From NCBI GenBank assembly GCA_905331475.1, contig CAJNYU010002766.1, positions 1 through 64,000 of the forward strand: 64,000 nt of DNA, written 5' to 3'. Below are positions 35,835 to 48,196 of the stretch, in pieces. Under the pieces are notes generated by a model. It had not been told where the DNA came from. It did no database searches and was given only the letters and a program-made list of their open reading frames with translations. How positions within the stretch are numbered: the stretch's first letter is position 1; each line of letters opens with the position of its first letter. The stretch is from Rotaria socialis. Its lineage: Eukaryota > Rotifera > Eurotatoria > Philodinida > Philodinidae. The translations under genes were made by a program, and so were the position numbers.

Positions 35835-37312
35835 CGACGATATTGATCTTCTGAGGAACAATTGTTTTTAACTGGCTATCGTCTGCAACCATCTGTTCAA
35901 ATTTATTATTTCTCTAAATGTTTATAAGTGGTTTATTTGAACAATGTACGTTATTATTCTTTTGAAAATCATATTTGATCTGATTTTTGAGCATTTTTTA
36001 GCATGCATTACTTAATATCTTATATTTTTGTTGATACTACTTATAGTAAAAAAATATTAAGGTAACCACAACACGATTATAGTCATTGACGCAGTGCGAG
36101 TATTCGCTCATCCGATAAAAAAGCGACTAGTTTATTCGTTCTCAAGCAAACGAACAAGCGGCCGTACACACACACCACCATATTATTTCAAACCACGCGT
36201 TACATATTTTAATAACGAAAGTGAGTAGCGATTCTTTGACGAAACGAGCAGACACATCAATAGTAAATACCGGATGAGTTATAACGACTGCAGCATCTAG
36301 TTTTTTTTGCGAATAGTTCATCACCAGGGTTACGAAATCAAAATTTTAAAAATATCAGTAGTTCTTCAGTAGGATTGTTTTCAAAATCATGAGTAAACTT
36401 AGGATGTTTTTCTTTGAAGGTCAAGAGTTGTTCGTTGGGTTTTATTTGATAAAATCTAAGTTTTTGCTAGTCTATGCTCTTCTGCTTTCTGAATTGAGTT
36501 GCTGAAGGAAATATATTTATTATAAATGAATTAAATAAAGAAAGATTATTCATTTCATAAAGTTGATTTCAATATTTATTTCATCAGCAGTGACTGGGAT
36601 ACACAATATAGAAAAGCAAATCCAAATTAAGAAATAGAATACTAACAATATAAAGTAAAATACAATTGATAAATTTACTAAACGGTTCGTGTTACTTTTG
36701 CAATATGACTGTATTTAGTTCATGATCGAATCTGTTTTAAGAAATAGTCATAAAATCCTGCACAGGCATAATGAGCATTCATTTTAATCTTTAATTCTGC
36801 TCAAACCAAATCCTGTTTCATTCTATTCCGACTATTGCTCCGTAAATATTTCAAGGCTTACGAGAAAAACACGAAAACCAAATGCATTATCTTATTGGTT
36901 ATTATTATTATATCCATTAAATGATGCAATAGAAATTTCTTCTCTCTGTGAAAGCTGCATTGATGTAAGGTGTCGGTATTCGCCGAGTAAGAAGAAAACT
37001 AGAAGGTTTGACAACCCTGTTCATCACATATGAATCGCCTAATCATGACACATATTTTGAAAGATTCAGCGTGAAGCTCTGTAAAACATAGAAATAACAA
37101 ACAAAATATTGTGTTATTTCACCGTCTGTTATATAAGACTAAAACTGAAAACCGGTACGATAGTGCAGCATCCTGTTATTTTAACATTAGCGAAAATGCA
37201 AATTTCATCAACGGCCGATGAAATAGTTTATTGCAGTGGAATCGTACAAATTTTATATTTTTTCGCTACTTTCATATTACAAAAAACTCTGTGACTAAAC
37301 TGATGTCGTTCA
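35835..37312. repeat. 1.48-kb repeat, copy 1
   Basis: This is nearly identical to 51003-52482 (I noticed one T/A difference near 35932 versus 51100). It runs from CGACGATATTGATCTTCTG to GATGTCGTTCATT. It has no convincing gene; the two 60-codon frames it contains show no family features. The copies are in direct orientation and flank the large transposon and the methyltransferase gene. They could be recent transposon copies, a segmental duplication, or partly an assembly effect. Confidence 0.85.
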
Positions 37313-38429
37313 TTGAACCTCTATTGTTCACACACTATTGCCCATAATTCTTTCTTTCGGATGATTTGCATGTCTGAGCCTGACAATTTTTTCTTAAATA
37401 ATTCATGTTACTTTTGTGGAAAATATAAATGTAGAAATATAAAAATATAGCAATTGAAAGGATAGAAAATATTGAACGATCTAACGTTTAAAAATGATAG
37501 AGTATGCGAATCGATATTATTTTCCCGTCAGACATATTTTTCGCTCCAACTGGTAGTTATTCGTTTTAGTTTTCGACGTTTTCATCTCTTGATAAAAGTA
37601 GAAATCACCTATTAAATCTTTGTTTTGTTAGCGTCAATGATTATACGCCGTGGCACTACGCTAAAATGAAAATGCGCCTTCTAGTCTAATTGGTTTAGGA
37701 CAGCTTCTCTGATAGCATGATGTGTATTCGACTTCAACGAATCTCATATTTTCTATATTTTTCTTTCTTCCACTGGATGCCCACCCTACGACTCACATAC
37801 GAAGCTTACGTGTTTAACGACGAAACGTAGCAAGATGCAACTTATTTACTAGTATACTTGGCATTTCCGAAGTGTTCCTCTCATTACTATAATGGACAAT
37901 GTCGTCATTATCAAGTGTCATTTTCATCGCGGAGCTTTTTATGATATGCAAGTAATAGAAATTTGATCGCCCATAGAAAAACCCAAATTAACCAGAACTA
38001 TCGCCGTACTCCGCAAAAAAATACCGAAAATCGTTGGAACAAGAAAACAGTTCGAAAATTGTCTAACTGGAACACTGTTTTGATGTTCCTTCGATTTCCA
38101 GTGTTTTCATACGAGAACCGGAGCGTACTTCTCGATGTACGAACGCCTTAAGATTTATTTTTAACAAGCCATATGAAAAACAGTCTATGTGATTTTGATT
38201 TTAGGTTTTTCTCAGTATAACGTGATACTGCAGTGTCGCATTACTCTCCACTTTTTACCTTCTACAAAACACAGCGAAACATATGAATATGATTTGCTAT
38301 TTCCGTCATGTCTAGAGAATTCAACGCTATATCTGTTTGAAATAGGGTTAAACCTTTATCTTCAGTTTCCTTTATGCGCACTATAGGATAAAGATAAGTG
38401 AATCCTTTTTCTTTGAAAAATTAAATTAA
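37313..38429. other. Intergenic; degenerate tRNA-like sequence at ~37680-37745
   Basis: No protein gene is supported. At 37683 TAGTCTAATTGG fits an RNA polymerase III A box, and at 37727 ATTCGACTTC is close to a B box, at tRNA-like spacing. The stems do not pair well. It may be a tRNA pseudogene or a SINE head. Confidence 0.3.
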
Positions 38430-38620
38430 ATTAAAGACATAAATGATTATTTTTTGAAGCAATGATTTGTTAATAAGTGCCTAGGATCATAGAACTGATA
38501 TCCAGAAAGGTTTTCATAAATGAAAAGGTTTATTTGGTACAAAAACGCCTTAGTATGAAACGAAATCAGTTTGCACTTTTTTCCAGATATTTAGTAGATA
38601 TCGACTACAAAAATGATAAA
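38430..38620 (+). repeat. Left terminal inverted repeat of the large transposon
   Basis: It pairs with 48008-48196 in reverse complement. The best conserved core is AGCAATGATTTGTTAATAAG followed by CCTAGGATCATAGAACTGAT, and the inner end is GATATCGACTACAAAAATGA. Confidence 0.8.
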
Positions 38621-38679
38621 TAGATCAAAACTAATATCATATTCTGCCCATGGCATAAATAATTCAAGGAAACGACCCT

Positions 38680-38960
38680 AGAAACGCATTCCTTCTATGC
38701 TCAGGAACGTTTCAGAGCGTTTCTTGTAAGATGTAATGCATTTCACGTCGTTTTTCTTTCAAAGTAACGCATTTGCGAGCGTTACATTTTTGAAACGATG
38801 CAAAACGCATTAATTTTCTGAACGCGTTCTCCAGCATTCACAAAAAAAACGTTGCGAAACGTAACTGATTCTAGCGTTTTTCGAAATGATATGCACAACA
38901 AAAACTGTAAGAGCGTTTTGTGACGTTTTTCTGACTTATAATAGCGTTTACCTTAAAAAA
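38680..38960. repeat. Left subterminal motif array (ACGCGTTTCG-like)
   Basis: More than ten copies of GAAACGC/GCGTTTC/AACGCG-type words occur on both strands, with 10-30 bp spacing. The same words recur at 47620-47935 inside the right end. Subterminal arrays of this kind bind transposon-encoded proteins in CACTA and other elements. Confidence 0.65.
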
Positions 38961-39300
38961 ACGCGTTTTCAACTGTTCATTTATAATGAGCCTAGAAAAT
39001 TAAAGAAGAGTATCTCAATTGGGCGAAACCTTTTTTCTAAATTCGTAATTTCTACAACGCTGATATCAAAGAGTCAAACTTATCATAAAACTTAAAGAAT
39101 TCATATACGTATATATACATCATAGAAGATCACAGTAAACAATATATTTATTGGGCATCACAATCATCAAATCAATTTTCAAGATTGTATCGAATAATTT
39201 CATACTCAACTTTCATTTTTCATTTTTCGTAAATTTTTAGCTAAATATATTTAATTATTCGAGTCGAAAATACAAAAATGATGACAAACAATAGTTGTAT

Positions 39301-42300
39301 TTATGAACTTTCACATAAAGTTGGAAAACGAAAAAAGTAAAAAGAATTAGCTGCTTCTTGATAATGAACCAATTTTTCAATTATATCTTCGGGCTTAATG
39401 AAAAAAACATTTTCATCATTGTTATAGCTACCCATACTAATGTTTCGACATTGAAATTTTCGATTTCCATACGTACAGGTTAAATTTTCTTTAATTGTAA
39501 CTTTTTTTATTTTGAAGAATATTTTCTGGTTGGCACGCACAATGTGTTCAATAAATCCTATGTGAGATGATTTGTTGAAACGATAAAGAACGCAAGAGTC
39601 ATCATTCTTTTTTGCCTTAGCAAAATCCCTTGTTGTGAATCGCGTTGTACCAATACTAACTATTTGATAAAGTTGGATGTCGTCATATCGGAATATTTCT
39701 TGTATATCCTTGTATAGGGTCTCGTCGACTGTTTGCTTTATTCGTAATTTGATAGAATGATGTTGGGTTTGAATTGTAGGTTTTTCTGTTGCTGTAACTC
39801 GTTTTTTCCTCTGAATCTGTTCCAACATGGTTTTTAGTTCATTACTAAAATCTTCCAAAAGAGTATTGCGAACAGCTAAGCGAAGTAAATTCATTGTATT
39901 TGCTATTTCTTGGGCATGACATTTCGTACTATGAACAGTTGCTCTTACCATACCTAAAGTTAAGCATAAGTAACTTAAAAAATACTTTATATCATTCGAA
40001 ATATTTATCACCAAGAAGAGACTCGAAGTTGAAAGTTGAATAGTTTGATAGTTGTCCATAGTCCTGAACACTTTGCGCTACGTGATCAATACTATGAATC
40101 ACCTGTTGATTGTGTCGATTTGTGTACAACGATGGATATTCGTATAAAAAACTATCTAAATATATTTATGTTCAAATAAGTTTTTTGATAAAGTAGAAAT
40201 AAAAATATCGAACCCAATAAGAATCGAATATCGTCAATATCTGTCGATCTTAGCGAACGAAATTCGGCAAGATGAAGTGCAAATACAAGTAGAAGATAAT
40301 TTTTATAAATTTTTGGTTTCAAATAACGTTTGAATACAGGAGCCCCAAACAGTAAAATTAATCGAAATTCATTAGCTTTAAATCTATGAAATTGGATAAG
40401 TGGTCTTGGTGTTCTGCTTGTTGTTGATGGATATCGATATTGATACAATTGTTTGCTAATAGTGCCAAACTGGGTGAAACTGGACCATTCCGACTTTTTA
40501 TATTCATCCGAAAACCACAACTTGAGCAATTTTTTCTTAATAGGAAGAAAACAAGGTATATTCTTTAAATAAAAACATTAGATCGCTATCTATTTTAATT
40601 GAACTACTTTCATCAAAGTTTTAGATAATCAAGAAACACGCACTGTATTTATTTTCTTTAAACATCTATAAATCAACTATCATCCATTAGATTACTTTTT
40701 AAAATAAACGAAAATTCCCCATAATATAAATAATGACTAGTATTATATCAATGTCACTCGATGCAAATAAAATTATACTAACCATTGCACCACCATATAG
40801 GTTGTGAAGTGAGTCTGAAAGAAATGATTGACCTACATCAAAATGCTTTAGAAATCTCAATGCACATTGTCCTAAATATCCTTTTCTTTCGTCTTCTGTT
40901 GGATTTTTCAATGCCATTATTGTATCATAGTTTTTATTTGATCGGCATTGTGGTTTATCATTAGATTCTGACGATAAAGGAAAAACCCGTATATGGTGAT
41001 TGGCTCCTTTACGACTAGGAACTGTAATCCCTAAAAAAGAAATAGTAATGTCATATAAGACAGTATTCAAATACAATAAATGAAAGCTATAGAAACGATC
41101 ATAATCGGAAAAAAATTTAAAAGAAAGCAAAAAGAAATCCTTTTACTTAAGTTGTATTAGCTTATGATAATTAAAACATAAAAATTTAGATTGAAATGAA
41201 ATGTTTTCATTTGTTTTATTTTTTATAAATAAAACTATTGTAGAAATGTATGATCATCAGAAAGAAAATGTCAAAGGATTCAGATTTTACCAAAGCATGA
41301 GTAAAAATTGCATATTGTTTTCTTATAAGAAAATATTTCTACCTGGAATCTCGCAACGACCACAGCCATATTTTCCGATAGGCTCAGCTATGTTCTGCAC
41401 AATTGCTTGTGCAGGCTTATCACATGTTGATCCAATCAAAAATACCTTTAACTTTATCATTTGATTTCCTAAAACCCTAACGATATAGACGTTTTCATTT
41501 TCTAATAGCTGTAATTCATCTGTCATTGATTTGAGCATAGCATAGATCTGCTCTCTTGAGGGCTTTTTTGGCCCTGGCCATACACCACCAAGTATACAGT
41601 TTTGTAACTTATAGCGATCAGATCGCTTGATTTCATTTATGATGAACTAGGAAATGAAAAAGATTAATCATATAGGAATCGTAAAAATTGAGATTTACGG
41701 ACAACTTACAGTAAATATCCAAAGACTAATATCAGAACTTCCAGATATGGCTATTCCGTCGACGTTCAATAGAAGAGTTATAAAGTTTGATCCATTTTCA
41801 TTTTCAGCAACTGACCGATACCAATCGGCGTGTTGGATTTCACCAATATGATCATTAGATAATGAAGGTAATTGAGAATATAAAGTAAAATTATTTTCCG
41901 ATTCTAGAATTAATTGAATTTGATCTTTGAGCAGAAATTTCAAAAAATTAGGAGAACGTATTTGTTGATTATTTGACTGACACTTTTGATTATCACATGT
42001 TGTTTTAAAGACACTATTGCAACTATGACAAATATTTAAAACATCTGGTTTTATTTTATCTGTTGCTTCTTGTTCTATTAATCGTTTGACTGCTGAAAAG
42101 CTCTTAGGAGCATTTGGCACATCAAGTAAACGTAATAATCGACAAATATTGGAAATTGCCACAGTTGTTAGCCTGTGTCGTACTTTGAGAATGATTAAAG
42201 CCGTTGCTATTTCTTTTTTTGTTAGATTTCTCTTCAGTGACGACATTTGTTCATATACTATTCTAAAGAAAAATAAGTAACACTTGTAACAGACAAAGAA

Positions 42301-42828
42301 ATTAAGACTAAAAGGATAATATATTGCAGAAGAGTTATAAAATTTCATTTAAACTGTTAATCAAAGGGTCTAGTGTTCAATCGAATTCTAGTAAAGTTCA
42401 ATAGCAGCATATGCATCAAATAATAATTCACAGGAATTGTAATAAATCTTTTAAATTACCGTTCGTCATATTCAGCTTCTGATTTTTTCTCATCGATCCA
42501 TTCAGAATCATCTTCCGTATCTTCCTGACTATACTAAATAAAAAAATAAATACTCTTGATATTAGTTGAAGAAAGAATTACAATCCTATACTTAATTTCA
42601 AGATCACTACTTGTTTTCACGTCATCATATATATTTGTGACTGATATGTTTTCATCTTCAGCTAAAAGAAAATATTCTGAATAAATTAATTCTGAAATTA
42701 CTTTGAGATAATGCTATACAACTTGACCTTATCTCTTGTGTAGCTTGACATTGGAATGTGTTGTCAAATGAATACAAATTTCTATTTAATTGTTTTTTTC
42801 TTCTATAATTAGTACGAGTGGACCACAT
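39301..42828 (-). CDS. DDE-type transposase related to tnp2/CACTA, ~813 aa, 9 exons
   Basis: Minus-strand exons: 42828-42750 (likely, start ATG 42828), 42661-42592, 42528-42460, 42262-41710, 41646-41343, 41030-40783, 40535-40214, 40155-40012 and 39953-39301. From 42661 on, the frames join exactly; the first donor is weaker. In order come an acidic N-terminus, a zinc-ribbon-like Cys set (ICHSCNSVFKTTCDNQKC), LLKDQIQLIL, a first acidic residue in LLNVDGIAISGSSDISLW, GVWPGPKKPSREQ, a second in CDKPAQA followed by GKYGCGRC, DVGQSFLSDSLHNLYGG, RPLIQFHRFKANEFR, and STFNFESLLG. The same order is found in the many transposases of this type in Hydra and other cnidarians, where the closing Cys pair after GYYG is typical. 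It would cut and paste the element. The KDZ group is an alternative assignment. Confidence 0.8.
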
Positions 42829-43135
42829 CTTCCTATTTATATCTAGAACTTTGAGCAGATTCTAAATTCGTTAAGTATTTCAATTCAGCATCTCTCACAT
42901 ATTCAGTTCCATCTGCAATATCTTTCATAGCATGAATACTTCAAATGTAGCTATTTTATTATTTATTCTTTTCTTTTCTTATCATTTAAAAAAATGAACA
43001 ACTATGGCATTATCACAACAAAGTAAAAGGATTTATAGACGATAGAATTACGTCAGCTTTAAAAACATCACTTCTTGAGTTGGAGCCAAGATTGTTATAA
43101 TATCTGAAGCAAGAATCGTTGTTTCATTAAGAAGA

Positions 43136-45292
43136 CTAAACATCTTTTGAATGTAGTGTCTTAAATTGTGCTGTTCTAAATGGACCACTAATAGCTTCAT
43201 TAATTTTTCCTCGAACAAATACTTCGTTCGGATGACAGAATTTCACATAATCTATAATGAAAATATAGAATAATTCATTCTATAACATAATAATAATAAA
43301 AATGAAATTTACTAAGAATTGCTTCACGTGTCCTGCTTTCTATATCGCTTAGTACACGGGTTTTTGAAGGATATAGATAACGTACGATCGCTCTTGCTGT
43401 AAGTGACCCAGTATCTTGTGTTAATGATATCACTACGTTGGAAGGCATGCCTAAGGCAACACTGAAATCTTTGAGAACGCTTCCTGATAATAGTTTGTTC
43501 TCAAATCGTTGTGCGGTGTATTTGATCCACTGTTGAACTTCAGGTGGAGGTAATGCTATAACGATGAGCGACATATTTTTTTTATAGAAAGAGAAGAAAA
43601 TCAATCACTTACGCATTGTTTTCTTTTTTAAAATTTCATTTTCATTTTCTAGTTTATTTATTTTCTTTTTCAATCGATTACATTTTTCAACTAAACGATT
43701 GTATTTGATGACTAAAGGATCATTGTTTTGTTTATCATCGATCTGTTTGGCATCGGCATCGGAATCGGCATCGGTAGTAGCTGTTGTGCTCTGATCTATT
43801 TCGTCGTCAACCAAAACATCATCATTAAATCGACTACTTGATGAATTTAACGATTCTTCATTATCTGGATGAAAAATATAGAACCATATTTCTCGATAAT
43901 TTCTTTTCAGATTTTCCTCGGAGTTATTTAATCTTCATGAATAATTTAATATTTATTTTGAAAATCAAAAATGACGTGTTTGTCATTTTGGAAAACTACT
44001 GTTAAGTCTTTTGGTACTGAAAAGCAGATCTTTTTTTAATCTAAGGTATCCCTTACATCAATGAATATTTCGAAAGTATTATAATTAGGTTTTCGTTTTT
44101 GTTGGCTATTATCAAGAGAATTAAACAATAGTTGCATTGTAACTTATTTAGAAACAATTTATGAGAAATGTGGATGAGAAGAATATTTATTTCAAACATA
44201 CCTTTGTCGTGCTGTCTTGTAAGTTGTGTTGGACTACGATTCGATGCTTCAATATTCTTTGAATGATCTTCTGAATTTCTGGTAGAGGAAAGTTCGTTGC
44301 AGCTTTCTGAGAAATATGACGAGACACTAAGTAAATATTGAGATATTGCAAAGAAAAAAATCTTACGATTTGATGACAATGGTGTCAATTCTCGATTCGG
44401 TTTATTTTGTGTAGAAAAAGGTTTTTGTGCAGAAATCGGTCGATCATTTCGATATTGTGACGATACAATACGTGCTTGTTTCTTCGGATAATGGAGATCA
44501 TTATCAGTTGTCATTTTACCTTTTTTCAAAATAAAAAATGTCATATAAGTATCAATGTATTTAGGTATATTTACCAGTATCCTTTTCTTTCGATTTAAGA
44601 TTTTCTTTGTTGTTGTTTTGTTGAGTAATACCTGTAGATTTTTCTGAACTTTTGGAAACATGTAACGTTTTATCATTTTTGTTTTGAGACATTGATAACT
44701 TATTGGTAGTTAACTTTGTCGCTATAATGAGAAAAAAAAGAAAATAACGAGCAATAATACAATGAAAATATTTCGAAGAATGATGATTTACCTCCGCTAT
44801 TAACCTTTTTCTTCTTTAATTCTTCAGAAAGATTTCGACGATTTTCATCAACCAAATCATTTTTCGAAGAATTTTCGGTCAATCCCATACCTAAATTCGA
44901 GATATAAAATTATTAAAAAAAAAGATGAATATTGATCGGCACCATTCTCGACTTCTGTATCTCCAATGATGCACATTTGATGTTGACAAGATTCTAAATC
45001 ACCTTCAAAATAACGTAAAATAAAAATTTTAATTAACACCAAAAATGAGATCAAACAACTTACTCATGAATAAGATCTTCACACGTGTATGATGACGACC
45101 TTCACTCTTTAGTGTGCAATCATCGCCTGCGTTAAATCGACGATTTGATGGATTTAAAATTTTATCGATATTGATGATTTTTCGAGTTTTATCGAAATCT
45201 CGATATTGTACAATACAATGTGAAGCTTTAGCATGCTTCGATAAGGTAGAAATAGATGATGCTGTAGAATCAATTCGTTCGATTGAAGGCAT
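43136..45292 (-). CDS. BEN-domain DNA-binding protein, 467 aa, 9 exons
   Basis: Exons 45292-45064, 45002-44943, 44890-44792, 44721-44575, 44519-44367, 44306-44202, 43864-43613, 43555-43313 and 43251-43136 sum to 1404 nt with ATG and TAG; all eight introns are phase 1. Residues ~20-75 (HCIVQYRDFDKTRKIINIDK, FNAGDDCTLKSEGRHHTRVK) form the small beta domain that often opens animal BEN proteins. The middle is low-complexity, Asn/Lys/Ser-rich. Residues ~300-345 form a basic coiled coil (VEKCNRLKKKINKLENENEI). The C-terminus is a BEN domain: LSGSVLKDFSVALG, LTARAIVRYLYP, then RTREAIL joined across the last intron to NYVKFCHPNEVFV and AISGPFRTAQF. BEN domains bind DNA and often act in repression or insulation. 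Inside a transposon it may bind the subterminal arrays, as TnpA does in maize Spm. Confidence 0.8.
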
Positions 45293-47619
45293 TCTAAAAT
45301 CAAACAAATAATAGCAAAGACTTTTGTCGAAATGAATATTATTTTTCAATGAAATATTATGATAATAGATGATGGTAGTATAAGTTATTTGAGTTTATGA
45401 GAATTCTTGGAAAATTCATTCCTAAATTTCTGCTCTGTCTTCATAAGTACAGTTCGATGATTTCATTAATATGAACAAAGAACTTATGATACGAATAAGA
45501 CAGAAAATCATCGTCAGAAGAAATACAAATTCATTAAGCAACGGAAAAAAAAGACTATTTATATGTAGTCAGACATAACGAACCATTGAATTAATTGAAT
45601 AGCCGCTAAATCAACGAAAAACAACACGTGCACAATTTAAAAATAAACAGTTTGAAGAGAAAGACTGACGATCGATCGGAAGATGGGTTATCAATTAATT
45701 TTATATATAATGTTTCCTTCTAATATACTATCCGAATATTAAGCTTTTCTAAAAAATACTTGAAAATAAAAATAAATGATAGTAGTTTTCTTTTGTTTTA
45801 TGAATTTAATTTATCATATCAGCTGAATCCTGCCATATAAAAATCAGCTAGCTATCAGTAAAATATGATTAAGTAATTTTTTAAATGTTGATTCGATAAT
45901 CACATCACAAACCAATGCCTATTTCTTTCACTTGAAATAAAAAAAATAAATTATATTGGAACGAAATCTTATTGGATGAAATCATGTAAATTTACTATTA
46001 AAAAGTAATGCATATTTTTTTTTCGTTCTTAACTCTTTGTTTTGATTGTTTGACTTAATTTAATCAATTAGATATAGATGGTATTTGGTATGCAAATGTC
46101 AGTTTTGAATTTAGATGAAATTTGATTAGTACTCTATCATATGTAAACAGAAGAAAACAATTGATACATAAATTCATATCGTATTCTATAATAATTACTA
46201 TCGTTTATTTTTACACTGAATATATTTTCTTTTATTTTCTTGAACCATAAAATAAAAGCATAGAAACATATAATAATTCGTTACATTTTATCATAAATAA
46301 GTTTTTCTTTTTCGTAATGATCTTGAATCTGTTTCTGCAATTAAAAATTATTTTATGAGTTAAATATTCTTGGAAGCATGGCACGTTGAATTTGATTGGC
46401 TCAATTTAAGTGAACCAATAAATATTTTTTTTATGTTGAACTTTGTAATCTCATATTGATATCAAATTTATCTGATCATTTTTCTTATAATGAAATTATG
46501 GTGGTACCAAATATTCTGTTAGCTATTTATCAAATTTTTTTAAATTCTAATTCCTCAAAGATATTCATTATAGTCATAAGAGATTCATATGAATAAATAT
46601 CATAATCGACAAGAATATAGAAAATTCATCACTTTATTTTCGTTTAATGGAAACAAAATTAATTAGATATCGATGAATCTAATGTTAAATATACTTAAAA
46701 TAATATTATTCACAAATCACTATTTTTCTACGATATTTTGTACCTTTCATTACATCTTTCAAGACTAAACTAAACTACTTTTGATTATTTATTTTTCTTT
46801 CATTTTCTAATTATTTAGAATACTAATTCCAATTGAAATTCTCATTTCAATCGTGCCATGACATTTTCTGACAGGTTGCATAGTGATTCTTTTATTTATG
46901 ATTTTGTTCTGAAAAAGTATTTAGCAATGAAATATCAATCATAACATGATTGAATTCATAAAATTTTGTTAAATGAAAGTATCCAAAATATTGATCGAAG
47001 TATTGTAAGACAATTTACTTTTGTAAATATTAGTTACATAAACAATTTTTTTCGAGACATTACTTGCAATAAACAACGATTTACTTCTTTATCATTTAAA
47101 AAATGGTTCAGTTGAAAAAATACTTGTAAGACTTTTTTGTTTTGAAATATAAAAGAAAATTCTCTTTTGATAACGTTAAAAATATTCTTTCAATAATTAT
47201 TTAACTATGTCGATATATATCAAATTCAATGTTGATCTTAATAATTTCTATTATATTTTTTTAGTACGAGTAGATTGCAAACAATTAATTAAAATAAATT
47301 TTATTTCTGATTAATTATAGTATCTATATACAATCGATAATAGACCATTACCGTATCTATATTATATACTGAATCAGTTCGACATAAACACTCCTATATA
47401 TCAAGTTGTGTTTAGTTCAATCGCTTGTTCACTTGTTCTTTTCTGTCTTGTATTCTTTCTGTATTTGTTCGAATCTTCTCTATCGTACATTGTAAATCTT
47501 CTTCTAAGTAGAACTGTTGTTATATGATATCGATATGATTCGGTAATAACTTGATAGAGAGATAAGATCACTAAATCTAATATCATCAATGACTTGATTT
47601 TTCAAAATTTTTGTTTGAA
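45293..47619. other. Non-coding right interior of the large transposon
   Basis: This is 2.3 kb of very AT-rich DNA between the BEN start codon and the right subterminal array. It should hold the promoter of the BEN gene. I see no gene or structured repeat. Confidence 0.45.
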
Positions 47620-47935
47620 AAAACGCATTTCACAGCTCGTTAGGGGAACGTTATGAAACGTTCTTGAGAAAAATGCTTTGTGTAGCTGCTAAATCAATAT
47701 TTGCTAGATGATGTGTATTTCACAGTATTTCGCAACGTTTATTTATGAAGGTGCGAAATGCGTTAATGCTGGCCGGTTTAACGCGTTTCACACCTTGTAA
47801 AATTAATGATGCGAAACGCTGATAGGTACTCAGCATTTCCGTTCGTTTTCTAAAACACATGTGAAACGCGTTGACCCGGCCAGCATTAACGCGTTTCGCA
47901 TTGATGGGAAAACGCGTTTTTTTCGCAGAAAATTA
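47620..47935. repeat. Right subterminal motif array
   Basis: Repeated AACGCGTTTCACA/GCGAAACG words occur, including an inverted pair AATGCGTTAATGCTGGCCGG (47758) and CCGGCCAGCATTAACGCGTT (47876). It matches the array at 38680-38960 in word content. Confidence 0.65.
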
Positions 47936-48007
47936 CGCCATGGGTGAATCAGCATCGACAATAGAATTGAATTATAGATGTTTCGAATATTTTAGAAGCA
48001 TTTTTCT

Positions 48008-48196
48008 TTTTATCATGTTTGTAGTCGATATCTACTAAATATCTGGAAACAAAATACAAACTCATTTCGTTTCATAGTAGGATATTTTTGTTCCAAATAA
48101 ACCTTTTCAGTTATAAAATCTTTCTGGATATCAGTTCTATGATCCTAGGCACTTATTAACAAATCATTGCTTAAAAAATAATCATTTGTCTTTAAT
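48008..48196 (-). repeat. Right terminal inverted repeat of the large transposon
   Basis: It is the reverse complement of 38430-38620, ending GTCTTTAAT followed by TTAA. Confidence 0.8.

Larger units (their letters stand above)
38430..48196. mobile_element. ~9.8-kb DNA transposon encoding a transposase and a BEN-domain protein
   Basis: The ends 38430-38620 and 48008-48196 are inverted repeats of ~190 bp, about 85-90 percent alike (shared ATTAAAGAC end, then GCAATGATTTGTTAATAAGT). TTAA lies directly outside both ends (38426-38429, 48197-48200), a possible target duplication, though the area is AT-rich. Just inside lie arrays of ACGCGTTTCG-like words (38680-38960, 47620-47935). Two multi-exon genes, both on the minus strand, fill 39301-45292. 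The rest (45293-47600) is AT-rich and non-coding. The transposase resembles the tnp2/CACTA group, but CACTA elements normally end in CACTA/CACTG with 3-bp duplications, so the superfamily is uncertain. The splice sites and frames look intact, which suggests recent activity. Confidence 0.75.

Noticed and set aside
36142-37294. Two 60-codon frames inside the 1.48-kb repeat as genes
   Set aside because: They are short, have no family features, and are repeated only because the whole segment is duplicated.
38430-38620. Canonical CACTA (EnSpm) ends for the large transposon
   Set aside because: The inverted repeats begin ATTAAAGAC and not CACTA/CACTG, and the flank is TTAA. I therefore kept the superfamily open and based the relation on protein motifs only.
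42836-43135. A separate small gene or hAT remnant between the BEN gene and the transposase
   Set aside because: Two short open stretches on the minus strand look mildly protein-like, but they have no consistent start, splice sites or family match.
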